NCBI GenBank assembly: GCA_031271965.1
Contig: JAISUS010000029.1
Coordinates: forward strand, 1-64,000
Length of the DNA stretch: 64,000 bases
From: Prevotella sp.
GTDB lineage: Bacteria; Bacteroidota; Bacteroidia; Bacteroidales; Dysgonomonadaceae
Reading direction: 5' to 3'
This document shows positions 35,450 through 44,782 of the stretch, in pieces. Within the stretch, counting starts at the first letter, position 1. Each line of letters opens with the position of its first letter. The notes beneath the pieces are model-generated. The model searched no databases. It had not been told where the DNA came from and saw only the letters and a program-made list of their open reading frames with translations. A program made the position numbers and the translations under genes.

Positions 35450-37207
35450 ATGAAAACAAAGTTGATAAGAGTATTGCTTACAAGCCTCCTTGTTCTACTT
35501 CAAACTACCTTTTTGGCTCAGACTAAAATGTCTGGCAAAGCATTAGTCGATCAAATGTCGGAGCTATCTGCCGACTCCCGTGACCTGTTTGTTGAAGCCT
35601 GTATAAGTTCCGGGAACTATCCTGATTTTATGAATAAATTTGTACGTGTAGATGTACAGACATCAGACGATAAAGGAGAAGTTGTAAAAGGATATTACTT
35701 TGTTGCTCCGGATTATTTGTGCATCGGTACGGATGACGATTTTATCCGCATGCCGGTACAACCTGCTACTGCACAACGCATAGCAGATAAACTAGGCTGT
35801 TTTCTTTCCACCCGCAAAATCAGTGATGATGTATATAATTCAGCTGTTGTAAAGTTAGAACCTCACCCCTTGACTAAAGACAGGGATTCTCTTTATACTT
35901 TTATCGAACATAATAACATTATCGAAGAGCAGCGTGCCGGACGTACCGGGTTGATTGCAGGTCATAAAAAAGATGTGATTATTACGCAGCGATTGTTCGA
36001 AAGCCCAAAAGATGACAGGGTAGCATTGTATGGTTGGCATAAGCTTGATGGTAAACCCATCCAGCCTATCTATATCGGTCATGTTGATTGGTATTTGGAT
36101 TATAGTCATGGCATCCGTCTGGTCAAAGATAGTATATACATTGAGGGTAAGCCAATGCATTATATCGATGTAATGAAGCATCCTGTATACAGAAAACTTA
36201 TATGTGATGAGGAAGAATGCGATTATTACAAATATCCTACTGAAAATAATAGCCGCAAAAAAACTTGTTATCTGGATGGTTTTTCGCTGAATGGATTGAA
36301 TGAACAACGGATGATTATTGAAAATGCTTTTTCCGATGTAACTATTGTTGTTAATGCGCCATCGCCAATCAAATTTGATAAGGATAAAAAAACGGCTCTT
36401 GTTTTATATGCTTTACCTAACGGGAATACAACGGATTGGACAGCAGGCAAGTTGATGGAAAATGGTGACGATTGGCATTATGATATACAGCATGTAGGGG
36501 CGCAAATACGTTTTGTCAGAGATGTTTGTCCCGAATATAACTGGGTAGTGGCTTATTTGCAGAGTTATGAAAAAAGTAGTTGGACGACGTGGAGCAAAAA
36601 TCATCCGGATGATGGGAAAATAGTTATTCAACAAATTGTTGATAGTCTTCGTTCTCTTTTTGCTCCTTACCCTCCGGTTGTTATGTTGAATGGCCATAGC
36701 GGAGGCGGACGGTTTATATTCGATTATATCACAGGAGTGGATAAAATTCCGGACGACATAGAGCGTATTGCCTTTCTCGATAGCAGCTATGGTTATGAGG
36801 ATTTGCTTCATTACGATAAGCTGAAAAATTGGCTTAAAGATTCAGATGACCGTTATCTGGATGTGATTGCTTATAATGACAGCACTGTTATCTATAATGG
36901 CAAACCGTTGGTAAGCCCGACCGGAGGAACATGGTACCGGAGCCGTAAAATGCAGAGAGATTTTTCCGTAGATTTTAATTTTACAACGAGTAGCGATACC
37001 ACTATGATACGTCACGATGCTTTGGGTGGTAGGGTACAATTCCGGTTGAAACAAAACGATGATGGAAAAAGGATTTACCACACTGTGTTGGTTGAGCGTA
37101 ACGGATTGATTCATTCCCTTCTGTCCGGAACTAAATATGAAGATAAGCAATACCTGTTCTGGGATGAACGGGCGTATAGACGGTATATTTATAAGGTTGG
37201 CTATTGA
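35450..37207 (+). CDS. Secreted two-module protein with alpha/beta-hydrolase-like C-terminus
   Basis: A 585-residue protein with a signal peptide ending in LAQ. The first module (about 30-290) contains YGWHKLDGKPIQPIY and WYLDYSHGIRLVKDS, a His/Asp-rich pattern I have seen only in uncharacterised bacterial proteins. The second module (about 300-585) starts ALVLYALPNGNTTDW and includes NGHSGGGRFIFDY, a nucleophile-elbow-like G-x-S-x-G (GHSGG), and a later FLDSSYG. It is probably a hydrolase acting in the periplasm or outside. The substrate is unknown. Its 3' end overlaps the convergent phosphoesterase by 7 bp. Confidence 0.75.
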   Translation: MKTKLIRVLLTSLLVLLQTTFLAQTKMSGKALVDQMSELSADSRDLFVEACISSGNYPDFMNKFVRVDVQTSDDKGEVVKGYYFVAPDYLCIGTDDDFIRMPVQPATAQRIADKLGCFLSTRKISDDVYNSAVVKLEPHPLTKDRDSLYTFIEHNNIIEEQRAGRTGLIAGHKKDVIITQRLFESPKDDRVALYGWHKLDGKPIQPIYIGHVDWYLDYSHGIRLVKDSIYIEGKPMHYIDVMKHPVYRKLICDEEECDYYKYPTENNSRKKTCYLDGFSLNGLNEQRMIIENAFSDVTIVVNAPSPIKFDKDKKTALVLYALPNGNTTDWTAGKLMENGDDWHYDIQHVGAQIRFVRDVCPEYNWVVAYLQSYEKSSWTTWSKNHPDDGKIVIQQIVDSLRSLFAPYPPVVMLNGHSGGGRFIFDYITGVDKIPDDIERIAFLDSSYGYEDLLHYDKLKNWLKDSDDRYLDVIAYNDSTVIYNGKPLVSPTGGTWYRSRKMQRDFSVDFNFTTSSDTTMIRHDALGGRVQFRLKQNDDGKRIYHTVLVERNGLIHSLLSGTKYEDKQYLFWDERAYRRYIYKVGY

Positions 37208-37695
37208 TCGTTTAATTCGATTACATCCAAGTCTGAGATGTTTCCATTGTCGAGAACGAAACGTACTAGCGTCCTGACTTTATGGAACCCATATTTTCCG
37301 GCAGCTCCGGGATTGATATGCAGGCAGTTCAGTTTTTTGTCAAACATCACTTTTAGGATGTGAGAATGACCAGTGATGAATAGCTTGGGTGGTTTAGTGT
37401 AAAGGATTGGGCGGATAAAAGGATCATATTTTCCGGGATAACCGCCTATATGTGTCATCAGTACGTCTACATCTTCGAGAGTAAAACGCAAAGTTTCGGA
37501 GTAAGCCCTTCTCACTTTACTGTCATCAATATTGCCATACACAGCACGAAATGGTTTAAGAGCCTCAAATTGTAGAGCCAGATCGAGAGATCCGATGTCT
37601 CCTGCATGCCAGATTTCATCGCATTCGGCAAAATATTTTTCGTACTTGTCGTCCCACCAGTTATGCGTGTCTGATAATAGTCCTATCTTTTTCAT
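37201..37695 (-). CDS. YfcE-type metallophosphoesterase
   Basis: 164 residues from the ATG at 37695; a start at 37725 would overlap menA and add an unlikely HLHQF tail. Motifs of the calcineurin-like fold: SDTHN (metal 1), HAGDIG, GNID, THIGGYP, GHSH and NPGAAG. It hydrolyses phosphodiesters such as cyclic nucleotides or model substrates; the real substrate is unknown. It follows menA with a 2-bp gap on the same strand. Confidence 0.9.
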   Translation of the reverse strand: MKKIGLLSDTHNWWDDKYEKYFAECDEIWHAGDIGSLDLALQFEALKPFRAVYGNIDDSKVRRAYSETLRFTLEDVDVLMTHIGGYPGKYDPFIRPILYTKPPKLFITGHSHILKVMFDKKLNCLHINPGAAGKYGFHKVRTLVRFVLDNGNISDLDVIELNDQ

Positions 37696-37697
37696 TT

Positions 37698-38603
37698 TTA
37701 TAAATTGATGCAAATGCAGAAACAAACAGACAAAATAAATGTACCCATTGAAGTGTATTTCAAATAAGGATCGAGCTCCCGGTTTTCAGAGATGCGAAAT
37801 ATGTCGATCAGGATCTTTATGAAGAAAATAAAACTTAACAGGTACAGGTACTGGTACCATTGTTCCGTATAGATAATAGAGTATACAAAAAAACAGATCA
37901 TCGCCCCAATCGTTAGTGCCGCATGATATAGTTTCGCGTTCTTCAGGCCGATACGGACAGGAATAGTGATTTTGCCAGACTTACGATCATTGTCTATGTC
38001 GCGCATATTATTCAAATTAAGCACACAAACTGTAAGGAAGCCCAGTCCTATAGCCGGTAACCAGGGTTTGAATCCCAGTTGATGCATATGTAAGAAATAA
38101 GTACCTACAACAGAAACTAATCCGAAGAAAACAAAAGAAAATATATCTCCTAATCCTTTGTATCCGTATGGATTTTTTCCTGATGTATATTTAATAGCGG
38201 CTATAATACTTGCACCTCCGAGTGTCAGAAATATGAGTATATACTTTAGTTCCATAAACTGCAAAGCAGCGTAGATGAGCAAGCAGCCGACAATGGCAGC
38301 CGACCCGATAGCAATGTATATGGCCTTTTTCATTTGTTTTGGAGTGATTGCTCCGCTTTGTACTGTGCGTTGCGGGCCGATTCGCTCTCCGGTTGTGTCT
38401 GTTCCGTGTTCATAATCTCCCAGATCATTCGCCATGTTTGACAAGAGTTGGAGGATATTGGCAATCAATATCGTAAGGATAAGTACAAGTATGCTGAATT
38501 TGCCACTGCTATAGGCTATGCCACTTCCACAAAGGGCTGTAGCTGTAGCTAAAAATAAAGTGCGTGGGCGTAGTGCTGATATCCACGATTTTGTTGAAGC
38601 CAT
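37698..38603 (-). CDS. menA: 1,4-dihydroxy-2-naphthoate prenyltransferase
   Basis: 301 residues from MASTKSW at 38603. The -7 box at 38626-38633 lies within the longer open frame and supports this start. It is a UbiA-superfamily membrane protein with about eight helices. The first Asp-rich motif is NMANDLGDYEHGTDT and the second is NNMRDIDNDRKSGK. It attaches the isoprenoid chain in menaquinone synthesis, which fits the complex I operon at the right end and an anaerobic respiratory lifestyle. Confidence 0.92.
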   Translation of the reverse strand: MASTKSWISALRPRTLFLATATALCGSGIAYSSGKFSILVLILTILIANILQLLSNMANDLGDYEHGTDTTGERIGPQRTVQSGAITPKQMKKAIYIAIGSAAIVGCLLIYAALQFMELKYILIFLTLGGASIIAAIKYTSGKNPYGYKGLGDIFSFVFFGLVSVVGTYFLHMHQLGFKPWLPAIGLGFLTVCVLNLNNMRDIDNDRKSGKITIPVRIGLKNAKLYHAALTIGAMICFFVYSIIYTEQWYQYLYLLSFIFFIKILIDIFRISENRELDPYLKYTSMGTFILSVCFCICINL

Positions 38604-38625
38604 AAATTGTTTCTTTTTCGGGATA

Positions 38626-38633
38626 CAAAGATA
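38626..38633 (-). promoter_or_regulatory. -7 box for menA
   Basis: The minus strand reads TATCTTTG, 23 bp before the menA start codon. Confidence 0.5.
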
Positions 38634-38659
38634 CATAAAAGAAGAGGTTGTATGATATT

Positions 38660-41101
38660 CTAAAAAACTCTTTTAACAGTACCCCAATCCAATAATAAAC
38701 GAATGCCCCAATCCTGATATTTTGCTTTGCTGAAAGATACAAAAGCACCTATGTTTAATAGAGGGGTAATGTTCAGGGAGTATCCTGCTTCTGTATATAA
38801 CTTCATATCAGGTGTATATAGATTCTTTAAATGCAGGGTTTCTGTAAACATCTTTCCCTGAAAATACGGAATCCTTTTAATTAGTATGTGATTACTATTG
38901 TAGTTCAACATACTGCTTATCCAATATTTGTTTGTTGAAGCAGCATAATTATCTAATAGCATAAAAGAAGTAAATGGCGATTTCAGGTTAATCATAACAT
39001 TAGATGTATTGAAATGCTGATAATCGGCAAAATGAAGATTATCTTTACTACCTATGAAGCTGCCTCCACCTATATTATAATTGAAACGATTAAATTCATT
39101 TATTGTGACATTCTGTGCAATTGTAAACCCGATCTTCCTGTATTTGGAATTATTAGTCTGCCACGAAGAAAAACCTTCGCTATACCTCAAATAGAAAGTA
39201 GGAGATGTGAGCTTTTCATATCGCTTAGCTCCGTCCCTTACGGAATAGTAAGCATGGGGAGTATAATCTAGACCTATATTATATGCGGTTTTGTCAAACC
39301 TATCATTCGGATATATATTTGGAGATATTTTGCTGCGTTTTCCCCATGTATAATCCGTATGATTGCTTAATCCCGACCGCCGGGCTATCTCAAACCCTGT
39401 TATCAGTTTCAGTCCGTTCGAAATATCTATATTGTTGGTAATGGAAACAAAATCTTTTTGATAATAATGATTGTAGTTATTCCCTTTTATCAATGAATTA
39501 GTCGCATTATTGAACCGGAGGATACCATTAGGGTTAAAATCCACACTAACCGAGCCGGTAGATATTTCCAGTTTACCCAGCCGCATAGGTGCGTAACTTA
39601 GGTTTATGTCTCCGCCTCCGATTAATCTTTTTCGGGATAAGGCGTAATATACGTATGGAGATACTTCCAGTTTATTGTGCTTCTTAAATTTGATTTTTAC
39701 TCTGAACTTTTGTCCCAGCCATAGCCCATCCACAAAGTTATATTCGGGAGCAGCACGGAGCAGTCCGTCGTATTCTATAGCTACTTTGCTGGAATCTCCA
39801 CCGATTTGCCCTCCAGTAAAGATATCTGTAAAAGAGAATTTCGGATTGTGGTGCTCTTTCCTTACCGAATCGAGATGTTGTTGAACGGAATCTTTCTTCT
39901 CAAAACTGGATATTTCCCTTTTGTTCAAAGGGATAATTCTGATGCTGGCCCAATAACTCGAATCCCTTTTGTTAGCGAGGCTGTCGGCTGTCACCCTGTA
40001 TAATGTGTCTCTCTTTATTTCAAAGTTTCTTTTCTTTTTTTTGTTTTCTGGGGATTTATCATCTATTTCTTCACTTGCCTCTATATTTCTATAGGTAAGT
40101 GATGCATAATAATTCATAATGATATGATTTCCTAGTAAATTGACTTCTGATTCGGTAAGGTATGTGATCGGCAGATATACTTCCGGGACAACCTCTTGAT
40201 AGGTGATGTTGTAAAATTCTTTAACACCGAACGTATTACTGCTTAATTTTACAGAATGGATATGCCAGGTGTTTTCCGCGATATAAATATAGCCTTCGTA
40301 AAGAGCCGGATCTTTTAGCTTCGGTTCAACTTTTATTTTATTTATTACAAGTCCGCCTTCTTCCGAAAAACCTTCATATCTGAACTTATAATATGAAAAA
40401 GCTTTAGGATTTAGGGGTGATATAAGGGAACCTGCTTTCGGATTATATAATGATGCCCTTGTTATGCCCATCGCGTCTTTTGAGTCTAAATTGTCGGGAA
40501 TGCTACTCGAAAAGGCTTTGACTGTTTGTTTGTATTTGTCCGGTGCTGTAAATTGTATTTCACTGAACGATTCCTGCACAAATACACGGTTTTTGAATTC
40601 CGATAATTTTATACCTTCCTCCTTCTTTGCAAATCTGTCTACAAGTGAAGCTACTTTGAGTAATTCAGCGTTTCCTTTTATATATACATCTGCGATATAT
40701 GCTTTTGCTGATTTGGCATAAACGGGAGCTTTACCTATTGCCTTTCTCATGATAGGGTAGGCGGGATCTTCACCTTTAGAAACCGTAACTTCATTCAGCA
40801 TGAAGGGGTTTTCTTCTAAAGTAACATCGATTGAGATGCTTCCTGTTGAGGGAATCTTTATTATCCTTTCTTCGGTTTTGAAGCCTAAACATTTATATTC
40901 TACAGAATAACTTCCTTGAGTAAGTGTTGTCTGGTAATAGCCGTCCTCGTTACAAATTAATCCTTGATTTATTTCTTTGATGTACACCGAGCTTCCATAC
41001 AATGGGTTTCCTGTTCTATCAACTATTTGTCCCTTGAGGTTTTGTGCGGAAAGTTGAGATGTGAAAAGAATATAAAAAGCAAACGGTAAAATGTATTTCA
41101 T
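38660..41101 (-). CDS. DUF5686 / carboxypeptidase-regulatory-like outer membrane protein
   Basis: An 813-residue protein with a signal peptide (cleavage after LSAQ). Residues about 22-105 form a CarboxypepD_reg-like beta-sandwich (GQIVDRTGNPLYGSSVYIKE...GYYQTTL), as in the N-terminus of SusC-like proteins. The rest matches the DUF5686 family: a soluble region, then many amphipathic strands likely to form an outer-membrane beta-barrel (about 450-813). There is no TonB box or plug, so it is not a TonB-dependent receptor. Function unknown. The promoter at 41141-41172 lies 6 bp from a MITE. Confidence 0.85.
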   Translation of the reverse strand: MKYILPFAFYILFTSQLSAQNLKGQIVDRTGNPLYGSSVYIKEINQGLICNEDGYYQTTLTQGSYSVEYKCLGFKTEERIIKIPSTGSISIDVTLEENPFMLNEVTVSKGEDPAYPIMRKAIGKAPVYAKSAKAYIADVYIKGNAELLKVASLVDRFAKKEEGIKLSEFKNRVFVQESFSEIQFTAPDKYKQTVKAFSSSIPDNLDSKDAMGITRASLYNPKAGSLISPLNPKAFSYYKFRYEGFSEEGGLVINKIKVEPKLKDPALYEGYIYIAENTWHIHSVKLSSNTFGVKEFYNITYQEVVPEVYLPITYLTESEVNLLGNHIIMNYYASLTYRNIEASEEIDDKSPENKKKKRNFEIKRDTLYRVTADSLANKRDSSYWASIRIIPLNKREISSFEKKDSVQQHLDSVRKEHHNPKFSFTDIFTGGQIGGDSSKVAIEYDGLLRAAPEYNFVDGLWLGQKFRVKIKFKKHNKLEVSPYVYYALSRKRLIGGGDINLSYAPMRLGKLEISTGSVSVDFNPNGILRFNNATNSLIKGNNYNHYYQKDFVSITNNIDISNGLKLITGFEIARRSGLSNHTDYTWGKRSKISPNIYPNDRFDKTAYNIGLDYTPHAYYSVRDGAKRYEKLTSPTFYLRYSEGFSSWQTNNSKYRKIGFTIAQNVTINEFNRFNYNIGGGSFIGSKDNLHFADYQHFNTSNVMINLKSPFTSFMLLDNYAASTNKYWISSMLNYNSNHILIKRIPYFQGKMFTETLHLKNLYTPDMKLYTEAGYSLNITPLLNIGAFVSFSKAKYQDWGIRLLLDWGTVKRVF

Positions 41102-41140
41102 CAGTGAAATTAGTTAATTAACGTAGTTTGTTGGTAAGTA

Positions 41141-41172
41141 CAAATGTATCGTAATTATTTGTTTACACCAAA
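41141..41172 (-). promoter_or_regulatory. Promoter of the DUF5686 gene
   Basis: On the minus strand TTTG (41169-41172), a 20-bp spacer and TACATTTG (41141-41148). The MITE at 41181 begins 9 bp beyond the -33 box, so any native upstream elements were displaced. Confidence 0.6.
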
Positions 41173-41180
41173 ATAGTTTA

Positions 41181-41374
41181 GAGTCTGTTTAAATTTTATA
41201 GCAAATCTTTTTTATAGCAATTATTAGATGGATTTTATCATTTTTACTAGCGGGTTTAGCGGGCTAAACCAAGAGGAAAAAGGGTAAAAGCCGCTAAAAA
41301 GAGCAGAAAAAAGTTGCTAAGAATTATTTATGGGGGCCTATAATGAAAATTTTCGCTAAAATTTAAACAGGCTC
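41181..41374. mobile_element. MITE-like element, copy 1 (194 bp)
   Basis: The ends are GAGTCTGTTTAAATTTTA and the reverse complement of GAGCCTGTTTAAATTTTA, an 18-bp terminal inverted repeat with one mismatch. TTA is duplicated on both sides (41178-41180, 41375-41377). Inside is a hairpin GGTTTAGCGGGCTAAACC. No ORF. It is about 97% identical (five differences) to the copy at 53213-53406. The GAG..CTG ends and 3-bp TNA duplication recall IS5-family (IS1031-group) elements; a helper transposase is not in the window. Confidence 0.88.
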
Positions 41375-41449
41375 TTAACTTCATGTTTATTTTTTGTTAT
41401 AAAAAAATGACAATCTTCTATATAAGTAGAAGGTATAAGATTATTTTAT

Positions 41450-41457
41450 TATTTTTG
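41450..41457 (+). promoter_or_regulatory. -7 box for the aspartate kinase gene
   Basis: TATTTTTG matches TAnnTTTG, 33 bp before the start codon. Confidence 0.5.
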
Positions 41458-41489
41458 CGCAGAATTTTTCTCAAATATTAAATATAGAA

Positions 41490-42875
41490 ATGCTTACAGT
41501 AGAGAAGATTGGCGGAACATCCATGTCCCAGTTTAAAGATGTACTGGCAAATGTGATTATCGGAAAAAGGAAATCCGAAGATATGTATGATCGTATTTTC
41601 GTGGTTTCGGCGTATAATAATGTGACTAACTGGCTTTTGGAGCATAAAAAAACCGGAGAGCCCGGAGTCTACGTACAATTTCTCGAAAATAGTGATTACA
41701 GTATCGGTTTAGATAGTTTGTGCCAGCGTTTGCTGATGATCAATAAAGGATTTGAGGAAATAGGTCTGGATCAGAAGGAAGCGGAGGAATTTATAACGTT
41801 TCGTATTAAACAAGCTAAAACGATGCTTCATAGCTTAAGCAAAGTTATGGCCTCAGGCTATGTAAATGCAGAAGATATTTGTTTGGCCGCGCGCGAAATA
41901 TTAGCGTCGCTAGGAGAGGCGCATTCGGCATGGAATACCGTGAATATATTGAATAATAATGGTGTATCGGCCCGGTTTGTAGATCTATGTGGATTTAACG
42001 ACTCTCTGCCGTTGACAATAGATGAACGTATACATAGGGCTTTCAAAGGAATCGACTTCAGTAAAGTCATGTGTGTAGTTACCGGTTATACTAAAGGTAC
42101 AGAAGGTATTATGAGAGCTTTCGACCGGGGATATACCGAGGTTACATTTAGTAAAGTTGCGGTAGAAGTAAATGCAAAAGAGGCAATTATTCATAAAGAA
42201 TATCATTTGTCAAGTGCAGATCCTAACATTGTCGGAGTTGACAAGGTCGTTCCGGTAGGCCGGACTAACTATATAATAGCCGACCAGTTGGCAGATATAG
42301 GAATGGAGGCTATTCATCCTAAAGCATCTAAGCCGTTGGAATTGGCGAATATAGATATTCGAATAAAAAACACTTTCGAACCGGAGCATCCCGGAACATT
42401 AATTACTCGGGAATATGTATCAGAGGTGCCTAAGATAGAGATCGTATCAGGGACAGACAAAGTTCTGGCCATTGAAATCCACGATCCGATGATGGTAGGC
42501 GAGGTTGGTTTCGACTTGAGGATTATGCAGATATTCGCTAAGTTCGGGGTGAGTTACATTCTTAAATCTACGAATGCCAACTCGATAACGATGGTTGTTT
42601 GGGATAATTATAAGTCTCGCGAACTAATAACGGATCTGGAGAGCAGTTTTTATCAGGTTACTGTCGAGCGGGTTGCTTTGGTATGTGTAATGGGTACTAA
42701 TATAGCATTGCCCGGTTTCTTGTATCGGGCATCGAAAGCTTTATTTGAAAGAGGTATAAACGTGGAGAGCTTCGCTCAATCCTTGCGTCAGGTTAATATG
42801 CAGTTTGTTATTAAAAGAGAATCGTACAAAGATGCTGTAGTAGCTCTTAATGATGAGTTATGTATTGATAAATAG
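41490..42875 (+). CDS. Aspartate kinase
   Basis: A 461-residue enzyme. KIGGTSM (6-12) is the kinase signature, and the amino-acid-kinase domain runs to about 300. Tandem ACT-type regulatory domains follow (VLAIEIHDPMM..., VALVCVMGTN). It phosphorylates aspartate on the way to lysine, diaminopimelate, methionine and threonine. No homoserine dehydrogenase domain is fused. It is monocistronic. Aspartokinase III-like monofunctional forms are feedback inhibited, but the effector cannot be read here. Confidence 0.9.
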   Translation: MLTVEKIGGTSMSQFKDVLANVIIGKRKSEDMYDRIFVVSAYNNVTNWLLEHKKTGEPGVYVQFLENSDYSIGLDSLCQRLLMINKGFEEIGLDQKEAEEFITFRIKQAKTMLHSLSKVMASGYVNAEDICLAAREILASLGEAHSAWNTVNILNNNGVSARFVDLCGFNDSLPLTIDERIHRAFKGIDFSKVMCVVTGYTKGTEGIMRAFDRGYTEVTFSKVAVEVNAKEAIIHKEYHLSSADPNIVGVDKVVPVGRTNYIIADQLADIGMEAIHPKASKPLELANIDIRIKNTFEPEHPGTLITREYVSEVPKIEIVSGTDKVLAIEIHDPMMVGEVGFDLRIMQIFAKFGVSYILKSTNANSITMVVWDNYKSRELITDLESSFYQVTVERVALVCVMGTNIALPGFLYRASKALFERGINVESFAQSLRQVNMQFVIKRESYKDAVVALNDELCIDK

Positions 42876-43250
42876 ATTTAATAAGACTTTTTTTATATTT
42901 TTTAATTGCATGGAATAATATTTAATTCTATTTTTGTTAGCTGAAATATAAGAAAGAGTTTACTTTAATACCTTGTGGGACACTTGACTTGATAGAAACC
43001 ACATATGTAATATAAAACCTTTGAATTTGTTTAATTATTCTCTATTAAAAATTGTTTTCGACGTTATATTTAGTTAAGAGCGTAGGTCTGAGTGCAATAT
43101 TTGGGACAAGATACTTTGAAAGAAAAAACAGAATAGTATATTTGTACCCTTTAAGATTGTCACTGAGGCATTATTTTGATTTGAACTGAGATAAATATAA
43201 ATAAAATAAAAAAAAATTGATTCACTAAACTTAAATTATTTATTATCATT
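42876..43250. other. 375-bp region before the exbB operon
   Basis: It contains no credible ORF. Two promoter-like sites are present: TATTTTTG at 42929-42936 and a full promoter at 43115-43144. I see no strong hairpin or terminator for the aspartate kinase gene and no recognised RNA motif. The long untranslated leader (~100 nt) before exbB is unexplained. Confidence 0.45.
43115..43144 (+). promoter_or_regulatory. Promoter of the ExbB-ExbD-TonB operon
   Basis: TTTG (43115-43118), an 18-bp spacer and TATATTTG (43137-43144): a strong Bacteroidetes consensus match, with a ~100-nt leader. Confidence 0.65.
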
Positions 43251-44072
43251 ATGGAAACTAAAAAACAACAACCAACCCAAAAACCAAGATCGAAAGGCGT
43301 TTCAGCGTTCTTAGTAGTTATTGGATGTCTGATTGTAGCACATCTTTTCTTCTATCTAGTTGCCGGAAACCCGAGTAATTTTGATGAGAAAGGACATCCT
43401 ATTAACGGAAATGTATTAGGTACGTTATTTCAAGGTGGGTTCGTAATTCCTATCGTAATCACTCTGTTGCTTACAGTGTTGGTTCTTTCAGTTGAAAGAT
43501 TTTTTGCATTAAATAGAGCTAGCGGTAAAGGTAGCACTGCAAAATTTGTGATGAATGCAAAAGCTAAATTGGAAGCTGGTGATATCGCCGGTGCTTCTAA
43601 ACTTTGCGACGAGCAAAAAGGTTCAGTGGCTAATATCCTTAAAGCTGGTTTGATCAGATATTCTGATGTTGAAAAAATAGCTGACATTCACAATGACGAA
43701 AAAGCTGCAATGATTCAAAAAGAAATCGAAGAAGCTACTACGTTGGAGCTTCCATACTTGCAACAAAACCTGTCAGTTATTGCAACTATCTCTACACTTG
43801 GTACATTGATGGGACTATTTGGAACCGTACTTGGTATGATCAAATCATTTAGCGCGATGGGTAACGAAGGTGCTCCTGATGCAACTCAGTTGGCTGTTGG
43901 TATCTCTGAGGCCTTGATGAATACAGCTATGGGTATCGGTACAGGTGCTTGTGCTATCGTTTCTTATTCTTACTTCTCTGGAAAAGTTGAAGATATTACT
44001 AATGCTGTTGATGAGGTAGGTTTTGCTATTGGGCAAACTTATACTACTCTTCACGGAGGTATATCTAAATAA
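43251..44072 (+). CDS. exbB: ExbB/TolQ-type proton channel protein
   Basis: A 273-residue MotA/TolQ/ExbB-family protein. There are three main membrane helices (about 62-84, 170-195, 205-235) plus an extra N-terminal helix (about 18-40). The signature LGTLMGLFGTVLGMIKSF and SEALMNTAMGIGTGACAIVSY is intact. It forms the pentameric channel that uses proton-motive force to drive TonB. Two ExbD genes and a tonB gene follow, so it is the first gene of an energising operon. Confidence 0.93.
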   Translation: METKKQQPTQKPRSKGVSAFLVVIGCLIVAHLFFYLVAGNPSNFDEKGHPINGNVLGTLFQGGFVIPIVITLLLTVLVLSVERFFALNRASGKGSTAKFVMNAKAKLEAGDIAGASKLCDEQKGSVANILKAGLIRYSDVEKIADIHNDEKAAMIQKEIEEATTLELPYLQQNLSVIATISTLGTLMGLFGTVLGMIKSFSAMGNEGAPDATQLAVGISEALMNTAMGIGTGACAIVSYSYFSGKVEDITNAVDEVGFAIGQTYTTLHGGISK

Positions 44073-44139
44073 TTAAATTTTTTCAGAAAGATTTGTGGAA
44101 TTTATATAAAATTCTACTCTAATAAGTAAAAACAAGAAG

Positions 44140-44748
44140 ATGGGAAAGACTAAAGTGAAAAAACAGAGCACATTCATCGATATGACAGCGATGAGTGATG
44201 TTACTGTGCTCTTGCTCACATTCTTCATGCTTACAGCTACTTTCTTGCCAAAAGAACCGGTACAGGTGCAAACGCCGCAATCAGTGTCTGAAACAAAAGT
44301 TCCTGATTACAATGTATTGAATATTTTGGTAGATCCTAACGGTAAAGTGTTCTTAAACATAGAGCCTGCAGATAAAAGAAAGCAAGATTTACTGGAAGCA
44401 ATGGGAAAAGATTATGGCGTAACATTTACTCCAAAGCAGATAAAATCTTTCATGGAACAAACCCATATAGGTGTTCCGATGAACAGAATGGCTGCATTTT
44501 TGGATTTGCCGTTAAGTGATCAAGATGCGGAAATAAAAAAATGGGGTGTACCTATTGATAGTGTGAACGATCAGTTTTCACGTTGGGTGAAACACGCACG
44601 TGAGATAAGTGAAGATATAGGGATAGCCATTAAAGCAGATCAGACAACACAATTTCCTCTTGTGGATGTTGTGATGAAGAGACTGGTTAAGATCAAGGAG
44701 AATAGATACAGTTTGGTAACATCTCTGAAGGCGATGCCGGATGTATAA
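44140..44748 (+). CDS. exbD: ExbD/TolR-type protein 1
   Basis: A 202-residue protein with a single N-terminal membrane helix after a basic cytoplasmic tail. The helix carries the proton-carrying Asp in MTAMSDVTVLLLTFFMLTATF. The periplasmic part is longer than in E. coli ExbD (141 residues), with an extra ~50-residue helical segment (about 80-140) before the final FPLVDVVMKRLVKIK strand-helix. It is the first of two non-identical ExbD proteins. Confidence 0.9.
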   Translation: MGKTKVKKQSTFIDMTAMSDVTVLLLTFFMLTATFLPKEPVQVQTPQSVSETKVPDYNVLNILVDPNGKVFLNIEPADKRKQDLLEAMGKDYGVTFTPKQIKSFMEQTHIGVPMNRMAAFLDLPLSDQDAEIKKWGVPIDSVNDQFSRWVKHAREISEDIGIAIKADQTTQFPLVDVVMKRLVKIKENRYSLVTSLKAMPDV

Positions 44749-44782
44749 TCATGATTTTAAACTATAATTAGAAAGAAAAATT

